Source: Carya illinoinensis (lineage: Eukaryota > Streptophyta > Magnoliopsida > Fagales > Juglandaceae). Taken from it: a DNA stretch of 64,000 nucleotides. This document shows, piece by piece, positions 44,901 through 57,550 of the stretch (positions are counted from its first letter, which is position 1; the number at the start of each line of letters is the position of its first letter). The notes under the pieces were generated by a model. The model ran no database searches. It was given only the letters and a program-made list of their open reading frames with translations, and was not told the DNA's origin. The stretch lies in NCBI RefSeq assembly GCF_018687715.1, contig NC_056767.1, forward strand, positions 992,001-1,056,000, read 5' to 3'. The position numbers and the translations under genes were made by a program.

Positions 44901-47508
44901 GAATAAAATATTTTTGTTGTCTTTTTTTTTTTTTTTAAATAAAAAATAAAAAATTGCCAGTACTATAAGATTATGAGATTCTGGGCCCTTGCTTCCTACA
45001 TTTCATGGTTTGATATCCAGCATAAACGTAGTAACTTTTTATTTTGCCTTCAGTTTTCAAATGCATCTATCGCTGCACTTATTCTATAGTAGTCTTTCAG
45101 ATTTCAAGACAGTTCTTCAATCTTCCAGGGATCAATATCTGTCAGCATGTCCATACATCAGACCCTTTTTTGTTTTATATGCACTCACCTGACATCGGGT
45201 GAAAAAGAGGGAGATGAACTAAAAAGAAATGCTGATGTGCGTGAAATAAATCGGAGAACAAATTTTCATTCGCATTCTGATATTGGACTTCCCAGGACAA
45301 TCAGTGATCATGAGTGAGTATATCACATGCTTTTGCAAAAATCTGAACCTTTTTCTCTCCCCCTTATGTCATGAGAGAAGGGATTTTCTTTTCTTTTCTT
45401 TTCAGTTTATTTGTTTGTATCATCATTTCTGTTGAATAATGATCGAAAGACAGGTATTTCCATAAAGCCATAATTAAAATAATCTGTGTAAACTCTTAAA
45501 TAAAATTTCAGCCAATTTTCACTATCATTTTAGTGATAATTTTTATTTTTCTGCAGAAGAATAATTTGGTTGGGGGATCTCAATTACCGTATAAACTTGT
45601 CTTACGAGAAAACACGAGAATTTATCTCCAAAAAGGAGTGGTCCAAGTTGGTTGAGAAAGATCAGGTATGTAGTCAATTTTCAGACCAAGTCTTATTCAG
45701 AACATTCCACTTGTTACTCGTTACTACCTCAGGAAAAATGAAATAAAAAACAGAATGGATAGAAATGCTGACCCTAGTTCGAATATTCAAAGAATAGGGT
45801 GTCATGTTCAACCTTACAGCATATAGTTGAGTAATGCATCACCAAGTCCATATGACTGATTTCCATCTCCTTTTCATAGAGTAGTCTTTTATCTTATAGT
45901 ACTGTTGCTTCTGGACATAGCAACATAGCATGACATTAAATGCTTTTCTTCCATTTCAAAGACAAGGCAATGTTCTCATTTTATTACAAATAATATTGGA
46001 GAAAAGTCAAGTTATAGGGTGCCAATTTGGCCATCTTCTTCTGACAGCTTGTACCAGAGCTTAAAAAGGGTCGTGCATTTGATGGATGGTCTGAGGGCAC
46101 TTTAAGTTTTCCGCCAACATATAAATATGAGATCAATTCAGAGAAATACTATGGAGAGGATCCAAAGGCTGGGAGGCGTACACCAGCATGGTAAGGTTTA
46201 CTTGCCTAGTCCAACTGCCTCATCACTGCACCTGCGTATGTCATGCTTATATTTTTGCTTCATCATATTAGAGATAAGTTTTTGTTTTGGTTTGTTCTGT
46301 GAGTAATCTTTTGTCAGTTAAGTTCTTATTGCTGATTAGTTTAATTTGGCATTATGTTTATGTGGGATGAATTTAATAGGACTCTTAGGTTGCCTGATCA
46401 CTGCCATACATCTTATCATTTTCTGCCTGCTTATCTCTACGGGTATTGGTAATTGTTATGATGTTTGCGTCTCTATGTTGATTTGGTGATGTTGTAATGG
46501 CTGTGTAAGGTGCATCCACACGTTCAATAAGCTCATGGAGCTTTCTTTGAGGCCTTTTTATCTATCTTGCGTTCATAATAATGAGAATCTATAGATGCAA
46601 AGTATTGAAAAGATCTACCAGATGCACATTTTGTAGTCGGATGCACCTTGTTGTGATAATTTCTGAAATAGTTATGTCAGCTGCAATTTCAAATTTGGAA
46701 GCTGAAAATAATTATATTAGGGAAGAATAGAAAGACTACAGTGTTTCGGGAGTATTTAACTGTTTGAGTGAGCTCCATAAAATGGAAGTGTACTGTCCTC
46801 AATAGTTCAAACATTTGACACTGTACCTGCCGAGCTAAATTTGTATTGCCTAGATTGACTAATGGAAATCTTTCTTTTCTTTTCATTGCTTTAGCATTAC
46901 AATAAACAGATTCCATTTAACTTGTATTCATATCTTACATAAATTTTACTACTTAGTGAACTTGTGCTCTGAAAATCTCAGGTGTGCTTTGTTTAGATCT
47001 AAAGAGATTTTGACTGCTGATCAAAACTAAACATGATACATATACATTTTGTCAGATCTTTGTTTTTTTATTATTATTTAAAAGTTACAGTAGCATGCAT
47101 TCTTGTTCCAGGTGTGATCGTATTCTTTCATATGGTAAGGGGATGAGGCTACTGAATTACAGGAGGACTGAGCTTAAACTTTCAGATCACCGACCTGTGA
47201 CAGCCACTTATTCTGCTGAGGTCGAGGTGTTTTCTCATAGGAAACTACAGAAGGCACTTACATTAACTGATGCAGAGACTGAAAGTGAAGATGTTATAGC
47301 AAATATGGGTATTGGTGTTGGAATGAGCTGCTTAAGATTTGGAGAGGTGAGTACTTAGCTCTGTGTGTGATTACGTCAGGTCTGATTGGCTTTTACTTTT
47401 GAGTTACAAGCGTGTACTTTTCCATTCTATTTTTGCTTTGCTATTATTGTACTTGACATATTTTTCTTGGAATGCAAACTTTTCTTTTTGATGCAGGGAC
47501 ATACCTGA
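41929..47508 (+). CDS. Type I inositol polyphosphate 5-phosphatase, copy 2
   Basis: Eleven exons encode 645 residues: 41929-41958, 42108-42225, 42672-42743, 43393-43465, 43582-43686, 43955-44810, 45129-45313, 45557-45665, 46048-46190, 47112-47346 and 47497-47508. All splice sites are canonical. Domains follow copy 1 shifted by four residues: TWNVGGK near 103-109, WLGDLNYR 484-491, PAWCDRI 562-568 and SDHRP 588-592. Exon 3 has 12 extra bases, an in-frame repeat giving DDPQVDPE where copy 1 has DDPE. The last exon differs because one extra G shifts the frame, so this protein ends GEGHT instead of GEDIPDVDR. Catalytic motifs are intact and the glycine in TWNVGG is the more usual residue. Introns are compact, so this copy looks closer to the ancestral gene. 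Role as for copy 1. Confidence 0.9.
43819..43837 (+). repeat. (TG)n microsatellite in intron 5 of copy 2
   Basis: It replaces the (CT)n tract found at the same place in copy 1, with identical flanking sequence on both sides. Confidence 0.9.
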
Positions 47509-49271
47509 TGGGGACCGTTAAGTGTGAATTTCACAACTCTCAAGTGGCTTTAGGTGAGAGCTCCTGCAACTTATGGAATTCCCAATACAATTACTATATT
47601 TCTCATGGCTTCTTTCAAAAATTGTCTTTGATATTGTATAGTGCAGTCGCAGTTAGCATGTAATGGTCTTAGCTATAGGGGTGTTTTCCAATAGGTCTTA
47701 TAGAGCATACTAATTCTAAAGGCAGGATCACACAAGGGGATTAGGGTAAATACTAAATAGTGTGTATTGGACAGAACAGCTATCAAGCAGAATGCTCTCT
47801 AGTTGGTTAGAAACTGTATATTGTAAAACACAGTTGATGCCTATTTTCATGAGATAGTGCTATATTCAGATTTGTGTCCTGTTTACCTCCCAATTTCATA
47901 TTCTTTTGAAATTCTATCATGCAGTATATCTTATGTTCCAAGACTTAATGTCTGTGTTTGGGTACAGCTGCGCCGCCACAAAATGAATCAATCCTATGAA
48001 TATAAAAAATTCCACCCCTACTCCCGCCCCAACCTGTTTATTTGTGCAAATGTTTGAGGCACATAAAGAGTCATTTCTCATTACCCAATTTTGATCTAGA
48101 ACATAAGTGACATCCAAGAAGTGGGGATCTGGATACAGTACCTACCCTTCAACATCTTTTTCCTATGTGACTGCTCTTAAGACTTGAACCCACGGGCTTG
48201 GCAGCCATTGATTTGACCATTGCATCTACATGCATATTTGCACCTTTCCATATTTATGTGCTTTCTGTCCTATTTTATGCAAGAGTAGGATGGTTAATAT
48301 CCTGCAGGGAAATATGCATGTGCTTCTTGTCATATGCAATGGAGTAAACAACTGTATCTGTTTGTTTTGCTGGAGTATCAAGCCAGAACTTTGTATCTTC
48401 AGAATGATGCCAAAATTTTACTTTATATCTTACTTACAAGATTAGATTCCATCTCAATGGATTTTAGAGGCATCAATGGTTCCTTGGCCATTTAAATTTA
48501 ACTTAGACCGTGATGTTAGACCTTTCTACCTTTAAGAGTTTGATTCAAAACCCAAACCCATAGGATTGCCATTTTTATACTGCATCAATTTCATCATAAC
48601 AGTTAACTGGATAGATTCCCCTTAGCTTAGTTAATAAACTTCCTCAATGTAGTGCTAGAATCGAGACCAACTCATCAGGATGGACAGTTTGAGGGACCCA
48701 ATTGTTCGAAACCCCCCCCCCCCCCCCCCCCCCCCCAAACACAACAACAACCAAAAAAAAAAAAAACAACACAAATCATTTTCTCTCTGCCTCTGATTTT
48801 GTGTCTCTAAAGAAAAAAGTTTCTTGCTTGTCATCACCCACCTGTCCACCGATTTGGCACTTTTGTGAAGATCTAGTTTGTTGTTATTTTCAAAAAATTA
48901 TATCCAGTGTGTGACTAGCAGTGATTTTACGGCAGGACCACTGAACCACCTGTGAATTATCGAAGAAAACAGAACTTTTTAGACATTTATATTAATTCTG
49001 AATAGACAGAACTTTTTTAGACATTGATATTCTCTCAAAACTCTTTTTATGGGTACATAAAACCCTCTCAAACTCCAATGTTTCCAAATTCTACGAGTAG
49101 GGAAGAATGTGGGAGTAGAAATACACTATGTACTATTTTTACAGGTGGATAGAACACCACCTTTGGGAAAAACAACTCAAGAAAAAACATAATATTTCAG
49201 ATGAGTTTCAGTAAGGTTGTCATATTTTATGTAGTATATGCTACAGAACCGTTCTAAATGTCCTCCTGAGG
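47509..49271. other. 3' flank of copy 2, end of duplication, and intergenic DNA before the choline kinase gene
   Basis: 47509-48445 is duplicated sequence with the probable 3' UTR. From 48446 the DNA is unique. It contains a 25-base C homopolymer (48712-48736) followed by an A/C-rich run, and the 3' UTR side of the choline kinase gene. No further gene is visible. Confidence 0.5.
48712..48736. repeat. Homopolymer of 25 C followed by A/C-rich tract
   Basis: Uninterrupted C run, then AAACACAACAACAACC and an A run of 14. Long C/G homopolymers are rare in plant DNA and hard to sequence, so its exact length is uncertain. Confidence 0.85.
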
Positions 49272-52200
49272 CTAGCCTGAAGAACCCAACAATGCTGGTT
49301 TCCTCAGCCAGTACTGACCAAATCTCTGCCTTGCATACTCCTTGTAATCAAAATTAATCTTGTTCACGTAAGCCTGCAGACATGCATAAGGTTAATCTTA
49401 CCCTTTCAATCTCTCGTGTTTATGAATAATAGGGAAACGAGACTGGGGAATGCTTACTGATATAATTCCCCATAAGCCCCAAAAGAGATGATTTGCAAGA
49501 GTGTATCTCTCCACATCCTGGACAAACTGCTCCACTTTTGCGTCACTGGGTTGGTTGCCTGTATACCAATGAAGGAGATGAGCATTTTATGTGGAAAAAT
49601 GTTGTCCGGATAGTTAGGAGAATGGTTTCTAAAAGGTTTCACTCTTTGCAAAAAATAAGAACATACAGCTTAGATACAGCTTAAAACAGAGAACAAACCC
49701 TGATCTGTTTTATATAGCATTGCATCCGACCAGTGATGGCGGACCAATGTTAAAAAGACCAGACTACCAAGTGCCAACACCAGATCTGCAGTGTTCACAA
49801 GTCACTTGAGACTGGTGGCCAAGCATTTTATGTTCAAGCTTCCACAGGCATATGACCTGAGCACAGATCAAATTGGTATTTACTTTCAAAACCAAAATTA
49901 GTTATCCGCAAAAATTCATGTCAGTTAGGAGATGGACTCTCAATTACATTGTAAGTTAAATAATGCAGAATCCCAAGCAAAATTGATCGCTGGATTAGGA
50001 GTCCATACACCTATCATTCGCAGAAATCAACTGCACATGAATCCTTGATCTATAAAGAGTTTCAAACAGCTATAGATGCTCTACCTGCACCAATACCAAA
50101 GATAATATGTGGAACTCATCCCAACCAATGCACTAGGAGGATTAAAGAGCTAAAACAAAAACACACGTCCCAGATCTTAGTCTGTCATACTAATCACTTG
50201 ATTGAATGGGACACGAATGGGCTAACCTGCAGAACTCAGATATATGCGGACAAATCTTTGGCGCTCCTCCAGATCTGATACCAAATGAATGGTGTATAAA
50301 GAACAACTTACTCGTTTAATTAAGAAAAAGGTAAATTTGGAGGCAGTGAGATATGCAGGAATGAATTTATATATGTTCTGTATATCAACACCTTACCTGG
50401 ATATTGACTATAGTCTAAAACATGAGGTGTCTGAGAATGGTAATTTGCTGCCATTTCACAGAAATGATTTGCTATGTCATAAGCAATAGGGTTGTAACTT
50501 GCATACTCATAATCCTGCAAAAATGAGCAAAATAATACCACGAATATAAGTCTACTCATTATAATATAGTCGCGAAGTGCCAGGGCAGAGATGTGAACAA
50601 CTTGCTTGCAGTCCAGAAAACTCATTTTCAAGTCATTGAAATTTTATGGGCGGTACAAATATGATAATCAAACAGTATTGTAATCAAATATGCTCATCTC
50701 ACAGTTCACCATTTTTTTTTTTTTCAAAATCTATCAAAACCCCGTACTTGTTAAACTCCACCAGTCAAAAGGTTAATACAGGTCTTAATTTCTAGATAAA
50801 AGGTACAAGAATAAATCCAATACAGGAACGAAGTAGTCTTGTGATTATTAACCGGGAAGAAAGTGTAACGACAGTTGAGAACTGAATGCCATAATGCAGA
50901 GGCAATAGATATAGCCAAGATTATGGGGTAGGAAACTTACAATGAGAGTGAGTGATTTTGTCTCTTCGTCCATCATTATATTGCCATATTGCAGGTCATT
51001 GTGACAAAATCGAACCTCTTGATAATCCTGTGACAACTCTCTCTCTAGCATACTAATTTCCATCCCAAGAGTATCCAAGCAAAAGTCCTGTGTGTCATGG
51101 GAGGAACACAAACTTTTGGCCACACAAAGCCAGTTTCTGAGGAAGGAACAGATAGGGTATTAGATAGGGTATTTGGGAGGGAACTCTTAACTAGTTTGAA
51201 GTACTTTTTAACTTTTGATAATAGATATCAATACCTCATTCTGTCCCAAATGAGTGAACTCTTTGGATCGGGCACAGCAAGATTGTGGAACTCTCTCATC
51301 TTAGCAGCTATGAGAGCAGAAATCTCAGGATCTCGTAGGTCAGCCGCTGATAGCGTCTGAAAATCACCCAAAAAAATAAAGGGAAAAACAGTCATAAAAA
51401 ACAATCTTCTGCAAGGATAAGTAATGGGGTGGGTAATAGAACCGAGTCCTCAGTGCTGCTTTTCCCTAAAGCACTTAGCTTTGCAACATCTTTCTAAAGG
51501 TGCAAACTTCAAGTCAGGATTGAAGAAATTTAAAAAGGACTGAAATAACGGAGCAGGTGAATCGGACTTGAACCAGATACAGTTTCTCATATGCAATGCC
51601 TCTTGTTTAATTAAAATGTAAGTCAATTTACAAACTACAATGCTATATATGTCGGTTGAGGTTGGAAACCATAAACGAGGCTTATAAACGGCATACCCTG
51701 ACCAATACATAAATGGATAGTGCAAGAGGGGAGGATCAGCACCTAATTGACGAAAACGGCTCCTCTCCAATAATTAATCAAACTGATTGCTATAAGATTG
51801 ATAATGTTTGCTGTCATCTACACTAAAAAATAAGGCACTGATGGGCAGTATGAGGTCTATATTTAGTGTAATTAATTCAAATTAATTGGATAAATTCTGA
51901 CCAAAGAGACGAGCTTAAAGATTCTTGGTTGATTGGAGTTTTCTTATCATAATATTATCTATTTATTTTTATTTAATTTTTTAAAAAAGGAGTTTAAAAA
52001 TTCATTACCTAACCATCAGAAAAGGATGGCCAAGCTTTCTCAGCACAGTGCTTTAGACATTTTACGTCACTTTGCCCCCACTGAATCGATTCTAAAGGTG
52101 CATTTACAATCTACAAATAATTTTTTTTAATTAAATAGTTGTGATTAAAGCAGGAATAATGAAGTCAACATAAGAAGATAACCATTCAAGTGCACATATT

Positions 52201-52679
52201 CTAACCATGCTTTCACAACTTAGCATAATATTCAAAACAAAACACAATAATTTCCCAATAACATATAATCATAGGCATCAAAAACATGATTAAGAATATA
52301 AATCATGAAGCATCTGAGATATACATACCCTGGCATGAATGAATTCCTCAACCCGCCCATCTGGAAACCGGCCAAGAAGGCGAGGCCCCTTCCCCTGCTT
52401 CGAAATGAACTCAAACGTCCTAATCTCATCGTCCCTGTTAAAGAAAACCTCCACACCTTCGCCATAGACCCGAACCAAGACCTTTCTCACAACCCCACCA
52501 TTCTTTGCAGGCCAGTTTATCTGGTAAACCTCATTAGTCATTGCACCGCTCAATTTTATCACCTCCAAAGCCTCCAAGTCATCCATCACATCCCCCCAGT
52601 TTGCAGCCACCGATCGAAGTACTTTCTTTAGTTCCTCTGGGAGACGATCTTCGACAAAATCCCTTGTCGTTATGCCCAT
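49272..52679 (-). CDS. Choline kinase (choline/ethanolamine kinase family)
   Basis: Seven exons on the minus strand encode 345 residues, close to the usual plant length: 52679-52329, 51356-51235, 51136-50941, 50514-50397, 50274-50227, 49558-49458 and 49373-49272. Splice sites are GT...AG and the phases agree. The enzyme phosphorylates choline with ATP, the first step of the CDP-choline route to phosphatidylcholine, in the cytosol. Residues 40-120 form the N-lobe ([39 protein letters not shown]). The catalytic [10 protein letters not shown] lies at 203-212 with catalytic Asp205. The choline kinase motif [21 protein letters not shown] begins at Ile223. The C-terminal [10 protein letters not shown] and [11 protein letters not shown] are family signatures. 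The frame is intact. It converges with the 5-phosphatase copy 2, with about 1.8 kb between them. Confidence 0.93.
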
Positions 52680-53200
52680 TGCGCTTCAATTCTATAAGCC
52701 AAAATTGTCGCAATGTTTAACCTGTAATACAGAAAATTACCATTTCTAAGCCATTTGTATCAAACGGAAAGGTTGTTTCGCATGGAGCTTAATCTCAACC
52801 TTAAGATTCAGCATCTTGAGAAAAATATTGTTTCATCAACCTTAAACTATAAAGCAACAAAACATGGCGAAAGTTCAAAAAAAAGAATAACATGATGAAA
52901 TGGAAGAACCCAGTACGAGAAAATCGTGAGAACTCGAAAAACAAAAACAGAGAGAATCGAAACAAAAGCATAATGGAATCGAAAGTTGAAACTCACCCGA
53001 GAAGGTAGATGAAAAGGCTGTTCTTCAAAAGAACAGAGGAGTTTTGCAAGGTCGATGCTAGACTTATTGAAACAACAAAATCCGTTGAAAGAATTTAAAA
53101 AGAAAAAGAACCCGGAATCGAGTATATTTTGGGATGTGATTGTGAGAGGAAAGACGAAGAACGTGCACTGCTTTCCTTGAGGCAGACAGCAATATATAAT
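52680..53200 (-). promoter_or_regulatory. 5' UTR intron and promoter of the choline kinase gene
   Basis: On the minus strand a donor (CTCGG|GTGAGT) near 52996 and an acceptor (TGTATTACAG|GTTAAAC) near 52721 suggest an intron of about 275 bp in the 5' UTR, ending about 40 bp before the ATG. Further upstream, TATATATTGC near 53190 is a TATA-box candidate. Confidence 0.5.
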
Positions 53201-53539
53201 ATAAGATTCTTATTATTTCGACCGGATTATACTGCCACGCATTGTGTTTAGGAATCATTGATACAACCAATATGGAGTTGCCACGTGTAAGAAGCCCAGT
53301 GCTTGTCCAATTGTGTTGGAGATACTGGAAGACTGGAACTGGTCTGTACCCTACCGAACTCGAAAGTGGCCATTTTCGAAACGTTACAGTCAAACCCGTT
53401 GAAGTCCAAGATATAAATCTGACGCCGAGTTTTGAAGACTTTGGAAAAAAAAATAAAAAAGTTTGAAGACTTTTAGTAGAGAGAGATTGTTATCATCATT
53501 TACCAACCTTTTCCACCACAACTGAAGGATATAAATATA

Positions 53540-53690
53540 AAAAAAATATTAAAAATAAATTTATAAATTAACATAATTTTACGTGTTAGGTTTATTTTAT
53601 ATTAAAAATAATTATATAATTTAAAATATTATATTAAATTATATTAATTTATAAATTTATTTTTTTATAATTTTTTTTGACAAAAATATT
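53540..53690. mobile_element. Foldback MITE, family A
   Basis: AAATTTATAAATTAACATAA near 53555 and, inverted, TTAATTTATAAATTTATT near 53640-53665 form the arms. It resembles the copies at 13120 and 62374. Confidence 0.45.
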
Positions 53691-53699
53691 TCTCTTTTT

Positions 53700-53935
53700 T
53701 TATTTAAAACTTTTGAAGAAATTTGGACAATGAATTGAATTAAAATAAAATAAAAATTGAAAGTTGAATAAAATATTATTAGAATATTATTTTTTTATAT
53801 TATTTTTGTTTTAAAATTTAAAAAATTTAATGATTTATTATATTTTATATGAAAGTTTGTAAAAATTATAATAATTAGATAAGATAAAAATAGATGAATT
53901 GTGAGTGTTTTAAAATCCAAACGAGACCACTTCAA
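53700..53935. mobile_element. hAT-type MITE
   Basis: Left end around AATTTGGACAATGAATTG, then GAAAGTTGAATAAAATATTA; right end TTTTAAAATCCAAACGAGACC, which read inward gives TCGTTTGGATTTTAAAAC. The same words occur in the element at 57225-57412 and, more distantly, at 22913-23166. Confidence 0.45.
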
Positions 53936-54444
53936 TAAAATTTTGAAAAAAGAAAATTAGTAAGAAAACATTCTAATATCTATAACCGAAGAGTAATGTT
54001 AGGTATAAAATTATTTAAAATAATATGTCAAAATTTATATATTTAAGACTTATAAATCATTACTCAAATTAGAAGAAATTAAGGTAATATTCATGTATCT
54101 TTTTCCATTTTCAAGGATTTTTTTTTTCCCATAGCTTTGATGATATGGACTCGATGATAATGGATAGATATTAATTGTGCTGTTATGAGATGCATGCATG
54201 TCTATACTTGAAGGGTCTGAAACTGAACCCAAATCTTGTCCTTATTTAAGGTTTTTAAGTTAAATTTAGGTAATTATTGGGAAATTGTAGTTAGGATTTA
54301 CTAAAAATAAAGGATGAAAAGAAGAAGATAAACCGCTAGAGCCATATACATGTACTTCTGGATTTGCATGCAGTCACATCACATGCACTACGTGGCCATA
54401 ACTGCATGCATTCAAAGCAAGGTGGCTAACAGCATAAACTATAA

Positions 54445-55562
54445 GAGCATCCACATTGGCTTGGTCAAATGATGGAAGATCAAGCCAATGTGGATGCTTG
54501 GTCTTCATTGGATTGGGCAAATCTAAAATTTTAGAGCATCCAAATTTTACATAATTTAGCTCAAAAATCCTTTACATTGGATTGGGCAAATCTAAAATAA
54601 TTTAGACTTTTGCTATAGTGGTTGGCTAAAGATGGAAGACCACTATTCATTCATCAAACATTAAAATATTAATTTCTCATTTCAAACAAATAAATTAAAT
54701 TAATTAGAATATAATTAACATTTAACATTTAGAATATAATTATTATTAACATTTAATAATATTTTTTAATATTAATTGAATATAATATAATTATTATTAA
54801 CATTTAACAATACTTTTTTTAATATTAATTTAATTAGAATATAATTACTATTAGCATTTAATAATACCTTTTTGTAATATCAATATAATATAATATAATA
54901 ATTATTATTATTAACATTTAATAATACTTTTTTTAATATTAATTTAATTAGAATATAATTATTATTAACATTTAATAATACTTTTTTAAATATTAATTTA
55001 ATTAGAATATAATTACTATTAACATTTAATAATACTTTTTGTAATATTAATTTAATATAATATAATTATTATTAATATTTAATAATACTTTTTCTAATAT
55101 TAATTTAATTAGAATATAATTATTATTATTAATATTTAATAATACTTTTTTAATATTAATTTAATTATAATATAATATAATTAGAATACTTATTAATGTA
55201 ATTATTAATTTAATTTAATTATTAACATTTAATTATTAATGTAATGTAATTAGAATATAATGTACTTTTTCTAATATTAATGTAATATAATATAATTATT
55301 ATTATTAACATTTAATAATACTTTTTTTAATATTAATTTAATTAAAATATAATTATTATTAACATTTAATTGGTAGAATTATAAAATGTGAGAAAATAAA
55401 TTAAATAAAAGATTTCTTAATTTAATAATATTTTATTATTATATAGAGAATGAATGGCTAATCCAATGTGAGGATTGAATTTTGATGGAGTAGGCAAATG
55501 TAAAAAAGTGTTGATATTGGTCAAATTTGAAGATGAATTTAGCCAAACCAATGCTAATGCTC
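54445..55562. mobile_element. PIF/Harbinger-type non-autonomous element with an internal minisatellite
   Basis: 1118 bp flanked by TAA at 54442-54444 and 55563-55565, matching the TWA target preference of the superfamily. Ends are GAGCATCCACATTGGCTTGG on the left and, inward from the right, GAGCATTAGCATTGGTTTGG. The core (54700-55370) is a tandem array of AT-rich units. No transposase frame is present. Confidence 0.75.
54700..55370. repeat. AT-rich minisatellite inside the Harbinger-type element
   Basis: About nine to ten degenerate units built on TTATTAACATTTAATAATAC followed by a T run and TATTAATTTAATTAGAATAT. Unit length varies around 60-75 bp by eye. Confidence 0.75.
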
Positions 55563-56011
55563 TAAAGCAGATACATTTCTTTCGATGAATTGAATTATCA
55601 ATAATAATATTTTATAAATTTTATTGAAATAGATTTAATTTTTTTAAATAAGATGGTTTTAATCTTTTTAGTTAAAAGGTATGAAATAAGTCAAAATGAA
55701 TTTAATTCTTTTTAAATTTTTATAAAAAATTAAAAAATAATAAATCTTATCAATAATTAATTTAAGATGAATTGATTTTGATTAAACAATCTAATACAAC
55801 CTTAAAAAATTGTAAGGCTTATACCCAAGAAGCACTGAACAGAAGCCCTTTTTTATAATTGCATTCCTACGCGTACTTACAATTTTATTGAGTAGTACCA
55901 ATTTCATTTTATCAGTGTTTTGAGTTTTCTTGTTTAATTTGAATTTTAAATTTTAGGTTTTAAGATTTTTACCATTTTCAATAACTGATAGATCAATACA
56001 AATGAAGTAAT

Positions 56012-56178
56012 GTAACATATAATCGTAGAATGTATAAACGTCACACAATTATTTTTTAAAAAAGTAGAATTTACGATTAAAAAGTTAAGTTTTTTCATGT
56101 AAATTTTGTATTAATTCATTTTTTTCAAAAAAATTATACGGCACTTACACAATCACAACTATAAATATCATTTCTCAT
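56012..56178. mobile_element. Foldback MITE, family B
   Basis: Left arm ATAATCGTAGAATGTATAAACG and right arm GGCACTTACACAATCACAAC flank an A/T-rich core, as in the other copies. Confidence 0.45.
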
Positions 56179-57224
56179 ACGTATGATTACGTAAGCAAAA
56201 TATAAGTAGTATTTTACTTTTTGGATGGAAATGGCCGGATCAAAGACAAAACATATATCCCTTCATGTGAGGCCACACCATCGATAACTTCTATCCAGTC
56301 CAATTTTCATGATTTAAGTTAAGGAATTTCTTCTTTCTTTTTTTTATGAATAGTGAAGAAATAGAGTAGAAGTGGAAGTTTTATTGGCCTTTTGTGAAAA
56401 TATGAGGCATATTTTATAAATATATTTAAGTAATAAACTTTTTAATTTTTTAAAAATATAATTAATAAAACAGGAAGGATAATTGCAAACTCGCAGCCAC
56501 CTTAAGGCTAACCCACCCTTAGGCCGCTCGATCTGAGCCACCCATGAAGGTGGCTTGGGTTGGCTGCGATTTCACAACTACCCTTCTTCTCTTTTAAAAG
56601 AGTGTTTTTATATTTAAATAATATATTTTAAATGAAAATAAAAGGAAAATAGACTGATATGATAATTATTGGTAAGTTTTTAAAAATGTTTGGGAATAAT
56701 TTTGGAATTTGTTTTTACCATAGATGAAAAAAAAAAACCCCACTGTAAATCAATATGGGCTTAATCATGCTTAATAGATCAGTACAATAGCTTGGCATCA
56801 ACATTGGCTGGGCCCTGGACGTTGTCCGGCCTTACGGCTAGATTGGCCCATTTCTTGGCCTTGTATCAGAACTAGTACTCTGATATTTTATGACCATAAA
56901 ATTAGAAATTCATAGATAATAATATTTATGAGTTTTATCATTTTAATTTGGACCAACTTTATTTAACATGAAAATCTTACATTTAAGATCTGAGTTTATT
57001 AAAATATTTATTTATTTATTTATTTACAGCCAAAGGATTACTAATTATACAAATCTAGTTTTAGAAAATATGGATATTTCTTATTAGGTTTTCATTCCTT
57101 AAACAAATCAGTAGATAAAATAATAATCTAATTATTTTAATATGTGATGGTTTAAAAAATAAAAATTGTAAGCAATCAAATGACATGCCATATTGTAAAA
57201 GGCAAATGCTGTTTATATACTCAG

Positions 57225-57412
57225 GTAAGGTTTGGACAATGAGTTAAAATAAAAATTAAATAAAATATTATTTTTATATTATTATTATTTTTGAATTTAA
57301 AATTTTTAAATTGTCTATTATATTCTGCATATAAATTTGAAAAAAGTTATAATGATTAGACGAAATGAAATGAGATGAGTTGAAATCAACCCTAAATTCA
57401 AATGGGGCCTTA
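57225..57412. mobile_element. hAT-type MITE
   Basis: Starts near AAGGTTTGGACAATGAG and ends with GAAATCAACCC...AAATGGGGCCTT; internal GAAATGAAATGAGATGAGTTG is the hallmark of this family in the window. Confidence 0.45.
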
Positions 57413-57550
57413 ATTAATTTTATGTACATATTATACATTCTGTCGTGTCAACTGCTGAAACGGTAAAGATCTTAAAATTTAAAATTAGAATTAAAAAAAA
57501 TTGATAAAATAAGATTGATAGTCAATACATATAATATTATATATAAAATG

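Larger units (their letters stand above)
36938..48445 (+). repeat. Segmental duplication, unit 2 (11.5 kb)
   Basis: A direct repeat of unit 1 with the same order of upstream DNA, 5-phosphatase gene and 3' flank. Similarity ends near 48445 after CTTACTTACAAGATTA. It lacks the CACTA, gypsy/LINE and Harbinger insertions of unit 1 and about 170 bp of intron 3. It carries its own Pack-MULE (37258-38188) and about 200 bp extra at 38531-38740. Confidence 0.9.
53201..54444. other. Intergenic with two MITE-like elements
   Basis: AT-rich. A family A foldback lies at 53540-53690 and an hAT-type MITE at 53700-53935. The rest has no recognisable feature. Confidence 0.5.

Noticed and set aside
46578..46812. 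Lost exon of copy 1 replaced by the LINE fragment
   Set aside because: The exon 9/10 junction is intact in both copies, and the 235 bp missing from unit 1 is intron sequence only.
48655..48914. Frames with poly-Pro or poly-Gly on either strand
   Set aside because: These are translations of the C homopolymer and A-rich tract.
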